Positions 7,960 through 17,198 of a stretch of 44,096 nt of DNA are shown here, one piece after another (the first letter of the stretch is position 1; each line of letters starts with the position of its first letter). This stretch comes from Methanomicrobiales archaeon (GTDB lineage: Archaea > Halobacteriota > Methanomicrobia > Methanomicrobiales > Methanospirillaceae). The notes beneath the pieces were generated by a model that saw only the letters and a list, made by a program, of their open reading frames with translations, did no database searches and was not told the DNA's origin. The position numbers were made by a program, and so were the translations under genes. The stretch lies in assembly GCA_026394715.1 (NCBI GenBank), contig JAPKXR010000103.1, forward strand, positions 1-44,096. The letters run 5' to 3'.

Positions 7960-8796
7960 TCATCCGGCCCGCCGGGCAATAATGACGATTGCGAGAATCC
8001 CTGCGGAAAAGAGCGACCCGACTGGGAACGCAGCCTTGGTAGGCGAAGCCTGTATACCTTTTGCTGCACACAGGACCTCAGTTTTTTCGAGGTCTGCTGT
8101 CGCATTGGTCAATCCCGGCCACGGAAGGTCATACTCAGGGTTTATGTTAATTGAATGCCGGTATGCATCAATTGCCCCTGTACAATTACCCCTGTCGGCA
8201 AGGATTCCGCCTTGTATATGCAGGTAGTGTGGGTTTTTGGGATCTATCGTAATGGCTTTGTCAATTGTCTCCTCTGCTGCAGAGAGATTCCCCGTGTTTC
8301 GGAGGGCAAAAGCTTTCAGAGCATATGCCGTTGTGTATGCAGAGTTCAGCGCCAAAGCTGAGTCCGCATCATTTATGGCATCCTGATTCTTCCCCATCGC
8401 AAGCAGGGCATAACCACGGTTCGCATACCTGACCGCCTGGGTATCATTTGGTATCGCCAGGCTGACTAAATCTGCTGCCTCCTGGTAATGCCCCGTTTTC
8501 CTCATTGCATACGCCTGGAGGCAGAGTAATTCCGGGTTATATGGATAAGAAACGAGTCCTTCATTGGTAATAGTGATAACTCCACTCCAGTTTCGTTCTG
8601 CCATCAGGGCTTTTCCAAGGGTTTCATATTCTGTCACATTTATTATCGCAGGAACTTTGGTTGTAATATCCGTACCGCTGTTCATCAAACCGGTAACGGG
8701 AATACAGATGGCCATGACGAGGAGCAGGAGGAGGAGAATAAAATAAATTTTCGCTACGAGTGAAAAAACGTGATTATTTGGCCGTACGGGTGACAT
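7960..8796 (-). CDS. Membrane-anchored TPR-repeat protein
   Basis: The 278-residue protein has a hydrophobic N-terminal segment (about 12-37), a surface-exposed region of four to five tetratricopeptide repeats (about 52-230; alternating W/L/G/Y/A/A/P positions such as NPELLCLQAYAMRKTGHYQE), and a second hydrophobic stretch near the C-terminus (about 255-273) ending in RRAG. The last part looks like a tail anchor or a sorting signal followed by basic residues. TPRs mediate protein-protein contacts, so a scaffolding role at the cell surface is likely; no partner is evident nearby. A TATA-like CATATTAG at about 8821-8828 suggests a leaderless mRNA starting at the ATG. Confidence 0.78.
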   Translation of the reverse strand: MSPVRPNNHVFSLVAKIYFILLLLLLVMAICIPVTGLMNSGTDITTKVPAIINVTEYETLGKALMAERNWSGVITITNEGLVSYPYNPELLCLQAYAMRKTGHYQEAADLVSLAIPNDTQAVRYANRGYALLAMGKNQDAINDADSALALNSAYTTAYALKAFALRNTGNLSAAEETIDKAITIDPKNPHYLHIQGGILADRGNCTGAIDAYRHSININPEYDLPWPGLTNATADLEKTEVLCAAKGIQASPTKAAFPVGSLFSAGILAIVIIARRAG

Positions 8797-8990
8797 GGCA
8801 CAGTATTGGATAACCGGTTACTAATATGTTTTTTAATTCGGAGATTTCGGCAGGATATATGAATGATTTTTCACAAAAGCTCTTGACATTATCATCTTGA
8901 AGTGTTTGTTGCCCTTCGGCATTATGTCGGGTTTCATTTTAAGTTGATACAGGAATTACCGGAGGTTCGGCAATCCTTACAGGAGGAACT

Positions 8991-10418
8991 CTATTTTGCG
9001 AGGGTATACATCGCCCTGGCATAGATTTTGGCAAGTAGTACAAGTTCGTCACACCCTATTGATTCATCGGCGGCGTGAATAGCATTGGTCTTGCCTGGGA
9101 AATAGGGGCCGAATGCCACGATATTCGGTAGCCTTCGTGCGTAGGTGCCGCCCCCAATCGCGACAGGGGTCCCGGAATCACCGGTTGCATCATGGTAAAC
9201 GGTTGATAGCACACGGATGAGGTCCGATTCCGGTGGGTAATAGAGTGGCGGCTGATGTTTCCGAACAATAGTTTGGACACCCAGGTCTTTCAAAGTTTTT
9301 TGGATAATCTCTATAACGTGGTCAAAGGTTTCAGTCACCGGGTACCTGATATCAATAGACAGAGTGAAGGTCTGTCCCACGTAGCGTACCACACCAGCAT
9401 TCAGGGTGAGGTGCCCTGATGGGTTATCTGCAAGACCCAGGCCGAATAATTCACCCGTTGTTTCCATCCCGATTTTTTTCTGCATGAACCGGACCATGTT
9501 GTGAGCTTCCACCGGGTTAAACTGTATCGTCGATAGAAACGCAACAACCTGCATGATCGCATTTTTTCCATGTTGAGGTCTTGATGCATGGGATGAGACC
9601 CCTTCCGACCGGATGATTACAAGGTCCCCGTTCTGCTCTGCGGATATCGAAAACGCTTGACACATATGCGAAAATTCTTCACATTTGAGGATAAGCTCAA
9701 GGGGGTTCCGTGTCCTGATTTCTGCTGCGGCCTGGTCCGGTACCATATTTGCCGCTTCACCCCCATTGAATGACACGAGGACGTCATCACTGGAATTCCG
9801 ATAATTCAATAAAAAATTTCTGGAAAGATCGACCTGGAGGATCCCCTTTTCTGCAAATACTACCGGAAAATCTGAATCAGGGGTGAACCCGCAGACGGGT
9901 GGTTTTTCCTTTAACAGGTAATGCGTAACATCAAGGTCACCTGTCTCTTCATCTGTTCCAAAGATTATCCTGATACGCCGGGTGAGTTTCACCCCACTAT
10001 CCCGTATCGCCGTAAGGCCGTATAATGCTGACAGTATTGGACCTTTATCATCAAGGGCTCCTCTGCCGTATATCCTTCCATTGTGGATCCTGCCTTCAAA
10101 GGGGGGGAATGTCCAGTGAATCCCTTCGGGAACGGTATCAAGGTGCCCGAGTACTGCAATATATTCTTTTCCTTCGCCATACTCCACAAAACCTGCATAA
10201 TTATCTAAATTTTTAGTAAAAAATCCCATCCCTCCTGCAATATCAAGAACTGCCTGTAGGGCAGCAGCCGGCCCCTGTCCAGATGGCTTCCCAGGTTCTG
10301 GTTCTCCCGCCACGCTCCTTATTTGTACGATACTTCGGACAGAGTCTGTAAGTTTTAACCTGTCTTGTTCGATTAGCTGATCCAATAGGAAATATAATTT
10401 ATTAATTTTTGTAGGCAT
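8991..10418 (-). CDS. M20-family dipeptidase (PepV/Sapep-like)
   Basis: This cytosolic zinc peptidase of 475 residues should hydrolyse dipeptides or similar small amides. Metal motifs are in order: GHLDTVP (H92, D94), GRGALDDKGP (D123/D124), TDEETG (catalytic E157 and E158), and a later TPDSDFP segment fitting the D ligand of PepV-type enzymes; the distal GGGTYARRLPN matches the Sapep/PepV signature. The middle insert (about 190-330) is the lid/dimerisation domain. The frame is open up to an ATG at 10454, but GGAG spaced 6-7 nt before ATG 10418 marks the better start. Monocistronic by spacing. Confidence 0.9.
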   Translation of the reverse strand: MPTKINKLYFLLDQLIEQDRLKLTDSVRSIVQIRSVAGEPEPGKPSGQGPAAALQAVLDIAGGMGFFTKNLDNYAGFVEYGEGKEYIAVLGHLDTVPEGIHWTFPPFEGRIHNGRIYGRGALDDKGPILSALYGLTAIRDSGVKLTRRIRIIFGTDEETGDLDVTHYLLKEKPPVCGFTPDSDFPVVFAEKGILQVDLSRNFLLNYRNSSDDVLVSFNGGEAANMVPDQAAAEIRTRNPLELILKCEEFSHMCQAFSISAEQNGDLVIIRSEGVSSHASRPQHGKNAIMQVVAFLSTIQFNPVEAHNMVRFMQKKIGMETTGELFGLGLADNPSGHLTLNAGVVRYVGQTFTLSIDIRYPVTETFDHVIEIIQKTLKDLGVQTIVRKHQPPLYYPPESDLIRVLSTVYHDATGDSGTPVAIGGGTYARRLPNIVAFGPYFPGKTNAIHAADESIGCDELVLLAKIYARAMYTLAK

Positions 10419-10960
10419 TGTTAACTCCGGCAGGACTAACCCTGGAACCATCACAATAATGTTTGAAATACATTCATTTAGTCATACCACATCTTGAGTC
10501 CCTGCAGGTAACCAGATATCCAGTTACATTAACGATAAATAAAACAGAGCCAAAGGCTTTATTTTGATATCTGGGCAAATTTGAAGATATATTCCACCAG
10601 GATAAAATACAGACCTTGCCCTGATATCGTCCCCGGAAATCTATTCTGATTTTGTTTATTCGTTTAATTTCAAGATACCCTTCAATGAGCGCATGAAACG
10701 ATAGAAGGTCCCTGTAAAACATTTTAGAGTTACTATCCCGGGTGATGTGAGTTGTAAACGAATATTAATTTCATTGAATATTCGCCATATGGCATAATTA
10801 CGGCAGATATCAGGTTAATTTAAAAAGTTTATGAGATACAGCGGGCAATAACAACAGGTACGACCATAATGTATTTACCTCATGAAGTTACGGGTGAACG
10901 GGATTATTTATCACCCCAATCGCTGTTTGACCCCTTAAAATCGGATAAACCTAAGATACC
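10419..10960. other. Intergenic region between the dipeptidase and the histone promoter
   Basis: About 540 bases. A minus-strand frame at 10474-10722 (82 residues) lacks a ribosome site and resembles nothing I know. No repeat was seen. The region probably holds the divergent promoters of the two flanking genes. Confidence 0.4.
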
Positions 10961-10970
10961 TATATATACT
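10961..10970 (+). promoter_or_regulatory. TATA box of the histone gene
   Basis: TATATATACT, 33-42 nt before the ATG. A transcription start near 10987-10990 would give a short leader that carries the GAGGT ribosome site at 10991-10995. The strong match to the archaeal consensus fits a highly expressed gene. Confidence 0.65.
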
Positions 10971-11002
10971 TAATATTATATTTACTAATTGAGGTATTTA
11001 GA

Positions 11003-11209
11003 ATGGCAGATTTACCTATTGCGGCAGTTGTTAGAATTGCGAAGGCGAATGGAGCCGAAAGAGTCGGCAGTGATGCAGCGGCAGCACTTGTAAAGAAGAC
11101 TGAAAAATATATTGCACACCTTACCAAAGAGGCAAACAAGCTTGCGCTCCACGCAACTTATCCGGGTCGTTCCGGTCGTTTTTTTGCGCTCCATACCGTA
11201 GTAAAATAA
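11003..11209 (+). CDS. Archaeal histone (HMf-like)
   Basis: The 68-residue protein is a single histone fold. It begins MADLPIAAVVRIAKANGAER, and the second helix and loop KTEKYIAHLTKEANKLALHA match HMfA/HMfB. Such proteins dimerise, wrap DNA and extend into hypernucleosome fibres. The C-terminus is unusual: after the third-helix region it reads HATYPGRSGRFFALHTVVK instead of the usual AGRKTI(K/L)xEDI(x)LA. The expected R-K-T-[IV] loop and final helix are changed, yet the length is normal. Either this is a divergent paralogue or the last third has shifted frame (see finding). GAGGT spaced 7 nt precedes the ATG. Confidence 0.85.
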   Translation: MADLPIAAVVRIAKANGAERVGSDAAAALVKKTEKYIAHLTKEANKLALHATYPGRSGRFFALHTVVK

Positions 11210-11340
11210 GGTCGTGGTAACCAGCTGGGTTTATTGGAGTTATAACGCAGCATATCTGCCTGTTCCTTTGCAATGGTACCGGGACCTTGCGGTTATTACC
11301 AATTGCAGACCTGGCTTAACCTCTGAATAAATAGATGAAT

Positions 11341-12297
11341 TTAATTTTTGCGTACTGCGATGAGAGGCGTGTGACCCGATCCGGATACGATCGCATTAAC
11401 ATCAGTACAGACCTGGAATACAGTTTTTGAGATGTCTGAACATGCCAGTCCTTCAATTTTAGAAAATTTCCCAGTTGGACCTGAAAGGATCCTGCTCCCA
11501 TCATAGTGGAGGAAGGAATTTTTTCCTGCGGCAAACAAAAAATTAGCTGATAATTTGAGGTCAAATACCGCAGATTCCTGAAAAAGTGGGTCCATTCTCA
11601 TCCCTGAAAGACGGTACAATCCCCCAAAGTCCATAGAACGGTGACAGCAACCAGCCGAAACAACCAGGCCTCCATTCATGCAAGGATCAGGTACAATACC
11701 AGTAATGGGCTGACGTCCGTCAACGGTCACTACCCGGCCTGTATCACCAGCAATCATCTTCAGTCCTCCGGGGAGTTCTCCCCGGTTAAATCCAGTATAA
11801 ACTGAATGCCCGGGTCCGGCAGCCATCGAAATCTGCACCGCATCGAAAAGCCATTCGCTCAGTGGCGTGACTACCCATTCACCCGAATCAAGAGAATAAC
11901 GGTACAGGTTAACAGGCGACAGTACCACAATCTCGGCTCCGTGGATAATCAATCGATAAGTCCTTTCTGTTGAAGGAGCCATCCCGAATCCAGGCCTGTT
12001 CACACGGGGTGGCGGAGTCAGGGTAATACCCTTGGAGAGTCCGGCAAATGGTATATCGGTTAAAAATTCCCAGTCGCCAAAAGTATTGATCCATACATCA
12101 CCTTGCTCCATCGCTACGAGTATCCGTCCGTCGGGCAGGAGAAAAAAATCATCCACCGCACTCATAAATGGCGGACTTTCCTGTTGAAACTCCCTGCGGT
12201 CCAGGTCAAATGAAAACAGTGTGCGTTCGAAATAATGGAGCCAGAGTGTTGAGCCACTCATATCTATCCGCTGCAGGTGGTGCCCGGGTTTTTCCAT
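11341..12297 (-). CDS. Unknown protein, possibly a beta-propeller
   Basis: I do not recognise a family for this 318-residue protein. It has no signal peptide or membrane segment and is rich in short beta-strand patterns with recurring turn motifs (for example LPDGRILVAMEQGDVWI about 54-70, SLDSGEWVVTP, LHYDGSRILSG), which suggests a beta-propeller with six or so blades. Several cysteines (GLVVSAGCCHRSMDFGG) lie in one blade. GGAGG spaced 5 nt before the ATG supports translation. It stands alone, convergent with the histone gene. Confidence is high that it is a gene and low for the fold. Confidence 0.7.
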   Translation of the reverse strand: MEKPGHHLQRIDMSGSTLWLHYFERTLFSFDLDRREFQQESPPFMSAVDDFFLLPDGRILVAMEQGDVWINTFGDWEFLTDIPFAGLSKGITLTPPPRVNRPGFGMAPSTERTYRLIIHGAEIVVLSPVNLYRYSLDSGEWVVTPLSEWLFDAVQISMAAGPGHSVYTGFNRGELPGGLKMIAGDTGRVVTVDGRQPITGIVPDPCMNGGLVVSAGCCHRSMDFGGLYRLSGMRMDPLFQESAVFDLKLSANFLFAAGKNSFLHYDGSRILSGPTGKFSKIEGLACSDISKTVFQVCTDVNAIVSGSGHTPLIAVRKN

Positions 12298-12384
12298 GAA
12301 ATCCTCCTATTACTATGTTGTCCATGAATACAGGGAACAAAAAATAACCCCTGGATTATCATTTCCAATACGATCATTTGTATA

Positions 12385-12498
12385 CTACTGGAACTGTGGG
12401 AGATATCCCTTGCCCTTTCTTCCACCTGAATATTCCAGTACCTTTGCGAGGTGGACCTGCCCGCCCATAACCCGTTGCACTCCATGCCAGATAACCAC
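12385..12498 (-). CDS. Possible small protein, 37 residues
   Basis: A short frame starting at GTG 12498 and ending TAG 12385 gives a protein-like composition (GVQRVMGGQVHLAKVLEY, then a Gly/Lys-rich GGRKGKGYLPQ end). It lies 87 nt upstream of the GGAGG-led unknown gene and on the same strand. There is no strong ribosome site. I recognise no family; it may be a genuine small protein or a remnant. Confidence 0.25.
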   Translation of the reverse strand: MVIWHGVQRVMGGQVHLAKVLEYSGGRKGKGYLPQFQ

Positions 12499-12576
12499 AT
12501 AAATTCAACCATGCAGATTAGATACCAGGTCTTTCTTCTTCCTCTTATGTACCGTAGAGAGGCATGCACACTCCAC

Positions 12577-12702
12577 CTACTCACCTGAGTCAGTGACAAG
12601 ACCTGCGGAGTGGCCGGTTGAAAGAAACGCATCATCCAATTTCATCAGGCAATACCGGAAATCACCCATTTCGAGAACAATGTCTTCTCCACTCCGTTTC
12701 AA
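12577..12702 (-). CDS. Possible small acidic protein, 41 residues
   Basis: A frame from TTG 12702 to TAG 12577 is preceded by GAGGT about 7 nt upstream. The translation is rich in Asp, Glu and Gly (GEDIVLEMGDFRYCLMKLDD...) and looks like a real protein rather than random DNA. No family is recognised. It lies 78 nt upstream of the other small frame on the same strand. It could be a small regulatory protein, or a piece of an older gene. Confidence 0.3.
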   Translation of the reverse strand: MKRSGEDIVLEMGDFRYCLMKLDDAFLSTGHSAGLVTDSGE

Positions 12703-12942
12703 TGTTCCAACCTCTGTCTACGAACCAGAAATCATTGTCTTCATCATGCTCACCTTACGGGTATATGATCGCCATTGCAATTCAATATGGCGTCAGATAC
12801 GGATTTTACACAATTCTTAAGACAATACATAAGAATGTAAAAAATACGAGGGGGGCCCAGGCAGAGTGTGCGACCCTGGCTCGAAGGACTGGAAAAAATG
12901 CTCATACAGAATGTAAAACAATACAGACCGTTCATGAATAAT
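12703..12942. other. Intergenic region after the DUF2070 gene
   Basis: Together with the gaps around the two small frames, the 12298-12942 stretch has no secure gene. A plus-strand frame at 12618-12941 is Ser/Thr/His-rich without a ribosome site and I judge it to be a chance frame. Confidence 0.35.
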
Positions 12943-14679
12943 TCAGGTAATGACGAGATACGCAATAAGTGACAGGAGGAACGCAAGCAATAGCAGAGCG
13001 ATACTAACGGGTCCAATCAGGGAGAGCATGGCATTTACAGCTCCTGCAAGCTGTGCAATACGTTGCGATCCGAAGATGACAATTTTTTCACATTCAACCG
13101 TACTCCCAGCCACATCTGCTTCAGCCATATTGGCAAGTGCCTCACTCAGTGCCTTCCCGACAAGGGGGACAATAGATTCGACGGGAATGCGGAGGCCTAC
13201 GGGATTATTACCCGATATCGTGTTCACAACATGGGAGTCTGTCGTCATCACCTCCAGTTCGTCTACGATTCCAGAAAAACTATCCCTGATTACCTCCCGT
13301 ACCCCTTCCTGGATATTGTTGCCGTCAAATAATACATAGGCCGTAGTCTGGCCGTCGACCGATACAGTGAGCACCTGGATACCCTGGTCTCCGAACCCCT
13401 CCTCACGGTAGTAAGGGACTGCCGTATGTGCACCACCAATCATCAGTTTGTGGGATTCCATCTCCTTGTAACGCTTGAACGCAAGTTTACTGGCGTTCAT
13501 GTATTCCCTTGCAATCGCAGTTGCCGGGTGGACTGGGGTCATGTCCTTAGTACTGCAGTTATGGGCATCAACAAACAGGATATCCTGGCTCACACGATGC
13601 CCTTCTGCCATTATCGTCATCCCGATATTGAAGTCAAGATCTTCGGTCCTCAATGGTGAACGGGTACTGACCAAGAGGAGCGCATCGCCAAACCGCTGAA
13701 CCAGAAGAGAAACAGAACCTGACTGGATGCGTTCTGACCTGCTTGCTGTTGTATGGAAGGTAAGGTCATTCATCGGGCCCCTCATTGCATCGACAATTTT
13801 CTGTATCTCTTTCTCGGATACCAGGTTGAAATCGTGGGTGGCACACCCGTGTGGGACCATCACGATGCCTTCGAACGCTTCCTGCAGGCACCGTGGAATA
13901 TTACCCCCTCCAATATCCCCCATAGGACCGGGGTGAACATTCGGTACAGTGAAAATTATACTGGTTTTCCCGTTTTTCCGGAAGAAAAGGCTCACCTGCG
14001 GGACGTAAACCTCCTCCCCGATCTCGCGGAAAAAGTCTTCCATACCCTTCGACCCATCGGTGAGGTGGGCGATAAATGCATTCAGAAATGAGAGTACCCT
14101 GATATTAAAGGCTCGCTGAAGTGGCCGTTCGATCAGCCAGAGGATCAGGATAAAGATCAGGACAAAGACGATCACCAGTACAATCGCAAGAGTAAAGAAC
14201 GGGGACGGGAAGATCAGGGTCCCAAGAATTATCGCTGCAGCAGCCTGGAATAATGCAGGCGGGAGCATATGAGCTACCCGGTAATCGGAAATTGCGACCA
14301 GTACCATCAGCCGTATCCCTGATATGAAACCAAGTGAAATCGCAAAAAAAAGCGGCAGCAGGCTGACCGAAAAAACCATGGATGACAGGGTGATAATTAC
14401 CGAAAAAATTGTACATGCGAGTGCAAGTAATCCTGACCTGTTCCAGGTCATCTGTTTCCCTGATACGTCAATGTAGGGTTTCGTACAGAGAAATGCGACA
14501 ATTGCAGGGATGGTAAACCCAAGCGTCCCTAAGAAGATGAAACCCCCGTAAATCCTGATACTCGCACCATCAATAATCAGCCCGAGCACTACCAGTATCA
14601 GGAGTGATACCGGCCAGGAAGGAGCGTTGAAAAGATATCTGCTGAGCCGTTCAAGACGGACATCCGCTGCCACGGCCAT
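12943..14679 (-). CDS. DUF2070 family membrane protein
   Basis: This archaea-specific protein of 578 residues has an N-terminal membrane domain (about seven hydrophobic segments within residues 17-195), a large soluble domain and one C-terminal hydrophobic helix (about 550-576). The hallmark of the family, HPGPMGDIGGGNIPR (about 253-267), is intact, as are the later VDAHNC and IGGAHTAVPY motifs. His and Asp residues in these motifs suggest a metal-dependent enzyme, but the function is unknown. Its start codon overlaps the stop of the broken Dph6-like gene (TGATG arrangement), so it is the last gene of the operon that begins at 17541; GGGAGG lies 8 nt upstream. Confidence 0.88.
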   Translation of the reverse strand: MAVAADVRLERLSRYLFNAPSWPVSLLILVVLGLIIDGASIRIYGGFIFLGTLGFTIPAIVAFLCTKPYIDVSGKQMTWNRSGLLALACTIFSVIITLSSMVFSVSLLPLFFAISLGFISGIRLMVLVAISDYRVAHMLPPALFQAAAAIILGTLIFPSPFFTLAIVLVIVFVLIFILILWLIERPLQRAFNIRVLSFLNAFIAHLTDGSKGMEDFFREIGEEVYVPQVSLFFRKNGKTSIIFTVPNVHPGPMGDIGGGNIPRCLQEAFEGIVMVPHGCATHDFNLVSEKEIQKIVDAMRGPMNDLTFHTTASRSERIQSGSVSLLVQRFGDALLLVSTRSPLRTEDLDFNIGMTIMAEGHRVSQDILFVDAHNCSTKDMTPVHPATAIAREYMNASKLAFKRYKEMESHKLMIGGAHTAVPYYREEGFGDQGIQVLTVSVDGQTTAYVLFDGNNIQEGVREVIRDSFSGIVDELEVMTTDSHVVNTISGNNPVGLRIPVESIVPLVGKALSEALANMAEADVAGSTVECEKIVIFGSQRIAQLAGAVNAMLSLIGPVSIALLLLAFLLSLIAYLVIT

Positions 14680-15238
14680 CAGGAGAAACCTCCCAATAAA
14701 AGTTCGTTCCGGCCGGCACCATGACGGAGGACCTGTGTACTGGTATACCGGAGTGGTCGTGAATAGAATGGCGCATTCAGTGCCAGGCTCTCGTATTCCC
14801 CACCTTCACCGGCCAGGTGGATATGATGGCGGGCGGAGATTTGCGTGAGTTGCTCGATTAAGTCGTAATTGATATGGCTACCTAACAGGTCTTCGGATAA
14901 CCCATCTGCCGCAGTCACCACGATGATAGCATCCATTCTCTCCGCAACTTCACGGAGCAGCAGTCCGGGGTCCATCTGCCAGAGCGGCGCAAATACTTCG
15001 ATGCCAAGATCTTCTGCAATTGCCTGTACACGTTCATACTGGTAGGTTGAATTTACGGCACCGACGGTTATTCCGTCAATTTCAAGTTGTTCAAGGCCGT
15101 TGAGCTATGAAACATGAAAGAGTCGGGGTTTTCCGGCCGGACTGTGACGAGGTGGGTTACCTGGATCCCCTGGTCAATTGCTTTCTGGACTGAAAGGATC
15201 GAGTCCTTTCCACCAGATGTGAGCGCCGCATACCCCAT
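14679..15238 (-). pseudogene. dph6: Broken Dph6-like gene (diphthine-ammonia ligase / MJ0570 family)
   Basis: Intact homologues (about 220 residues) use ATP to amidate diphthine on elongation factor 2. The N-terminal piece, 15068-15238, starts MGYAALTSGGKDS with the PP-loop and runs to RPENPDSFMFH, then leaves the frame and stops. The C-terminal piece, 14679-15104, resumes in another frame with LNGLEQLEIDGITVG and continues through LWQMDPGLLLREVA and AGEGGEYESLAL to the normal end. Between the two pieces the 35-40 residues expected in this family (the helix-rich stretch after MFH) are missing, so the lesion is a deletion plus frameshift near 15105-15115, not a single-base error. Neighbours overlap or abut it, so transcription of the operon is probably kept. 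Confidence 0.75.
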
Positions 15239-15245
15239 GATACTA

Positions 15246-16142
15246 TTACTTCGATCTCGTGGGTTCTAAAAGGCTTCCAAAAAACTTCCCGTACCGGGCT
15301 TCCATCTGATCCCAGTCCGGCAGGTTTGTCTGGCACCCGATCGATTCGACTGCGAAGGATGCGGTAATGGTGCCTATTTTACAGGCGGTAAGGGGTCCGT
15401 ATCCCCGGTGATATGCCGTCAGAAAACCTGCGCGGTACGCGTCACCAGCTCCGGTCGGGTCGGCCATCGTCACCGGAAATACAGGTATCCGGGAAGAATT
15501 CCCCTTCTCATGAAGGACACTCCCCTCCTTTCCCAGGGTAATGACGACCATCGGTACACGGCTGATTATCTCCTCCCTGCTTGTACCAAGGATTATCTCC
15601 ATTCCTGTGATCTCATGCTGGTTTGCAAATAATACATTGATCGTGCCAAGGATTGCGTCAAGCTGCTCTTTTGTGTAGCGGTGGAGGTCCTGCCCCGGAT
15701 CGAAGGTGGCAAATTCACTCCTTTCGGCGACCTTCACATTAAAACCCGGGTCTGCCGTTGCCATGTGAACAAACGGGAGAAACGGTGCTTCCTCGCGCTC
15801 AAACGCTACCGATGCGCCCCATTCAAAAAATGTGATCTGGTCGCCTGCCTCGTCGGTAAACATGAATGCCGTGGCAGTATGGGCACCAGGGAGGGTATAG
15901 AATTTCCGGACAATCCCGAGTCGTTCCATCCATTGCTCGAAGTCACTCCCTGAAAAATCACCACCTACCGCACTGATAAGGGTACAGGGCTCATTGAGTC
16001 TTGCAATTCCGGCAGCGATATTAGCGGCCCCACCACCAAAATACACCTTTCGGTCAAGAATATTGATTGAACCATTCACTGGCGGGAACCGGGGGACACG
16101 GCTGATATGATCGATTGCCGTGTGCCCGACCACCGAGATCAT
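15246..16142 (-). CDS. PfkB-family sugar/nucleoside kinase
   Basis: This 298-residue kinase of the ribokinase superfamily transfers the gamma-phosphate of ATP to a sugar or nucleoside hydroxyl. The N-terminal glycine motif [14 protein letters not shown] (about 36-49) and the C-terminal signature [13 protein letters not shown] (about 225-237, catalytic Asp in GAGD) are both intact. Archaeal members of this size include nucleoside kinases and ribose-1-phosphate or ADP-ribose pathway kinases; the substrate cannot be chosen here. Its ATG overlaps the stop of the DUF555 gene by 4 nt, and it ends 7 nt before the broken Dph6-like gene, so the genes are co-transcribed. Confidence 0.85.
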   Translation of the reverse strand: MISVVGHTAIDHISRVPRFPPVNGSINILDRKVYFGGGAANIAAGIARLNEPCTLISAVGGDFSGSDFEQWMERLGIVRKFYTLPGAHTATAFMFTDEAGDQITFFEWGASVAFEREEAPFLPFVHMATADPGFNVKVAERSEFATFDPGQDLHRYTKEQLDAILGTINVLFANQHEITGMEIILGTSREEIISRVPMVVITLGKEGSVLHEKGNSSRIPVFPVTMADPTGAGDAYRAGFLTAYHRGYGPLTACKIGTITASFAVESIGCQTNLPDWDQMEARYGKFFGSLLEPTRSK

Positions 16143-16618
16143 AGCCCCTCTTCATCCATGTCCCGGTTTATCCTTTCCCTCTTGTTTTTCTCTCCCCTCA
16201 CATCTGTTTCCGGTAAATATGATTTCTTTTGTCCGGACCTTTCTTTTTTTGGTTTCTTTTGCTCTGTTGGCAGTGTTTCATTTAGTTCCTGCACGTCCTT
16301 CACCTGCAGGGGGATATCGCGGAGTGCTTTTCCTATCGTTGATTTTGCAATCCGCGATGCGTGTTCCGAAGATTCGGCACGGAACACTTTCATATCGAGA
16401 AGGAGGCCAACGAGAGCGGTGTCTGCTACCACGATCGCGCTGTTAAGTTCACCTTCACAAAACGGACAGGCAAGCATTCCTGCTTCCACTTCCACAAATT
16501 TGGCCTGGGGATTCAGACGTTTTCCTGCCTCGCTGATTGCAATCCCTATCGCATCATCAAGGGTCTTTACGTCTTTTATAATCCAGGCAGATTCAAGTGT
16601 GACATTATAATCAGGCAT
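16139..16618 (-). CDS. DUF555 (UPF0212) family protein
   Basis: The N-terminal 110 or so residues match the archaeal DUF555 family: the start [17 protein letters not shown], the amphipathic helix [17 protein letters not shown] and the two-cysteine knuckle CPFC (51-54). Function is unknown; the CxxC suggests zinc binding or redox chemistry. The C-terminal 45 residues are highly charged (Lys, Glu, Arg) and probably disordered, an extension beyond the usual length. It is the gene directly upstream of the kinase, with a 4-nt overlap, and follows the nitroreductase gene after 52 nt. Confidence 0.8.
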   Translation of the reverse strand: MPDYNVTLESAWIIKDVKTLDDAIGIAISEAGKRLNPQAKFVEVEAGMLACPFCEGELNSAIVVADTALVGLLLDMKVFRAESSEHASRIAKSTIGKALRDIPLQVKDVQELNETLPTEQKKPKKERSGQKKSYLPETDVRGEKNKRERINRDMDEEGL

Positions 16619-16670
16619 TATTGAATTTCATCTCCGAATAAATTGTTTTTGTATTCCATCATCGCCCCGG

Positions 16671-17198
16671 TTACCAGGCATCAAAATGCACATGCTCACC
16701 CACATCCATGCGTCCCGTCAGTGTACCCGGCGGCCTTCCTTTCCCCACCGTAAGAAGGGCAACTGCCCTGATATGTGGTGGAAGCCCGAGAATATCGCGC
16801 ACACCGTCTTCGTCAAATGCACCAACCCAGCAGGAATGGAACCGCCGTGAATGGGCTGCCAGCATCATGTAAGTACATGCAATGGTCGCATCCTGCACGG
16901 CATATAAAATGCCCCGTTCGCCATAACGGGACATTGAACGCACATAATTCGCACAGACAATAAAGAGGACCGGGGCGGCTGATATATGGGGTTGATCATA
17001 TGCAGCCCCCATAAGTGCCTCCTTCTGATCGGTTTCCCTGATAACGACCACATCCCATGCTTCGAGATTCCCGGCACTCGGGGCGGTGCTGGCACTGTCA
17101 AGGAGGAATACGATATCGTCCCCGGTCAGTTCCTCATCGGTATAATCCCGGACTGAGGTCCTGCTGATCAGGAAATCCAGAAATTCAGAGGAGTCCAT
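16671..17198 (-). CDS. Nitroreductase-family flavoprotein
   Basis: The 175-residue protein starts MDSSEFLDFLISRTSVRDY; the Arg-Ser/Thr-x-Arg FMN phosphate motif (SRTSVRDY) and APSAGNLEAWDVVVI are the family signatures. Members use FMN and NAD(P)H to reduce nitro compounds, quinones, flavins or, in some branches, to remodel cofactors. HSCWVGAFDED and the GLPPHIRAVALLTVGKGRP end are typical of archaeal members. The frame extends upstream to a TTG at 17231, but ATG 17198 gives the standard N-terminus. It overlaps the preceding gene by 14 nt, indicating translational coupling. Confidence 0.85.
   Translation of the reverse strand: MDSSEFLDFLISRTSVRDYTDEELTGDDIVFLLDSASTAPSAGNLEAWDVVVIRETDQKEALMGAAYDQPHISAAPVLFIVCANYVRSMSRYGERGILYAVQDATIACTYMMLAAHSRRFHSCWVGAFDEDGVRDILGLPPHIRAVALLTVGKGRPPGTLTGRMDVGEHVHFDAW

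Noticed and set aside
7902-8105. Minus-strand frame overlapping the end of the TPR gene
   Set aside because: Basic, low-complexity translation from another frame of the TPR gene.
10474-10722. Minus-strand frame of 82 residues between dipeptidase and histone
   Set aside because: No ribosome site and no recognisable pattern.
12618-12941. Plus-strand frame of 107 residues
   Set aside because: Ser/Thr/His-rich and without start signals; runs against the two more protein-like small frames on the other strand.
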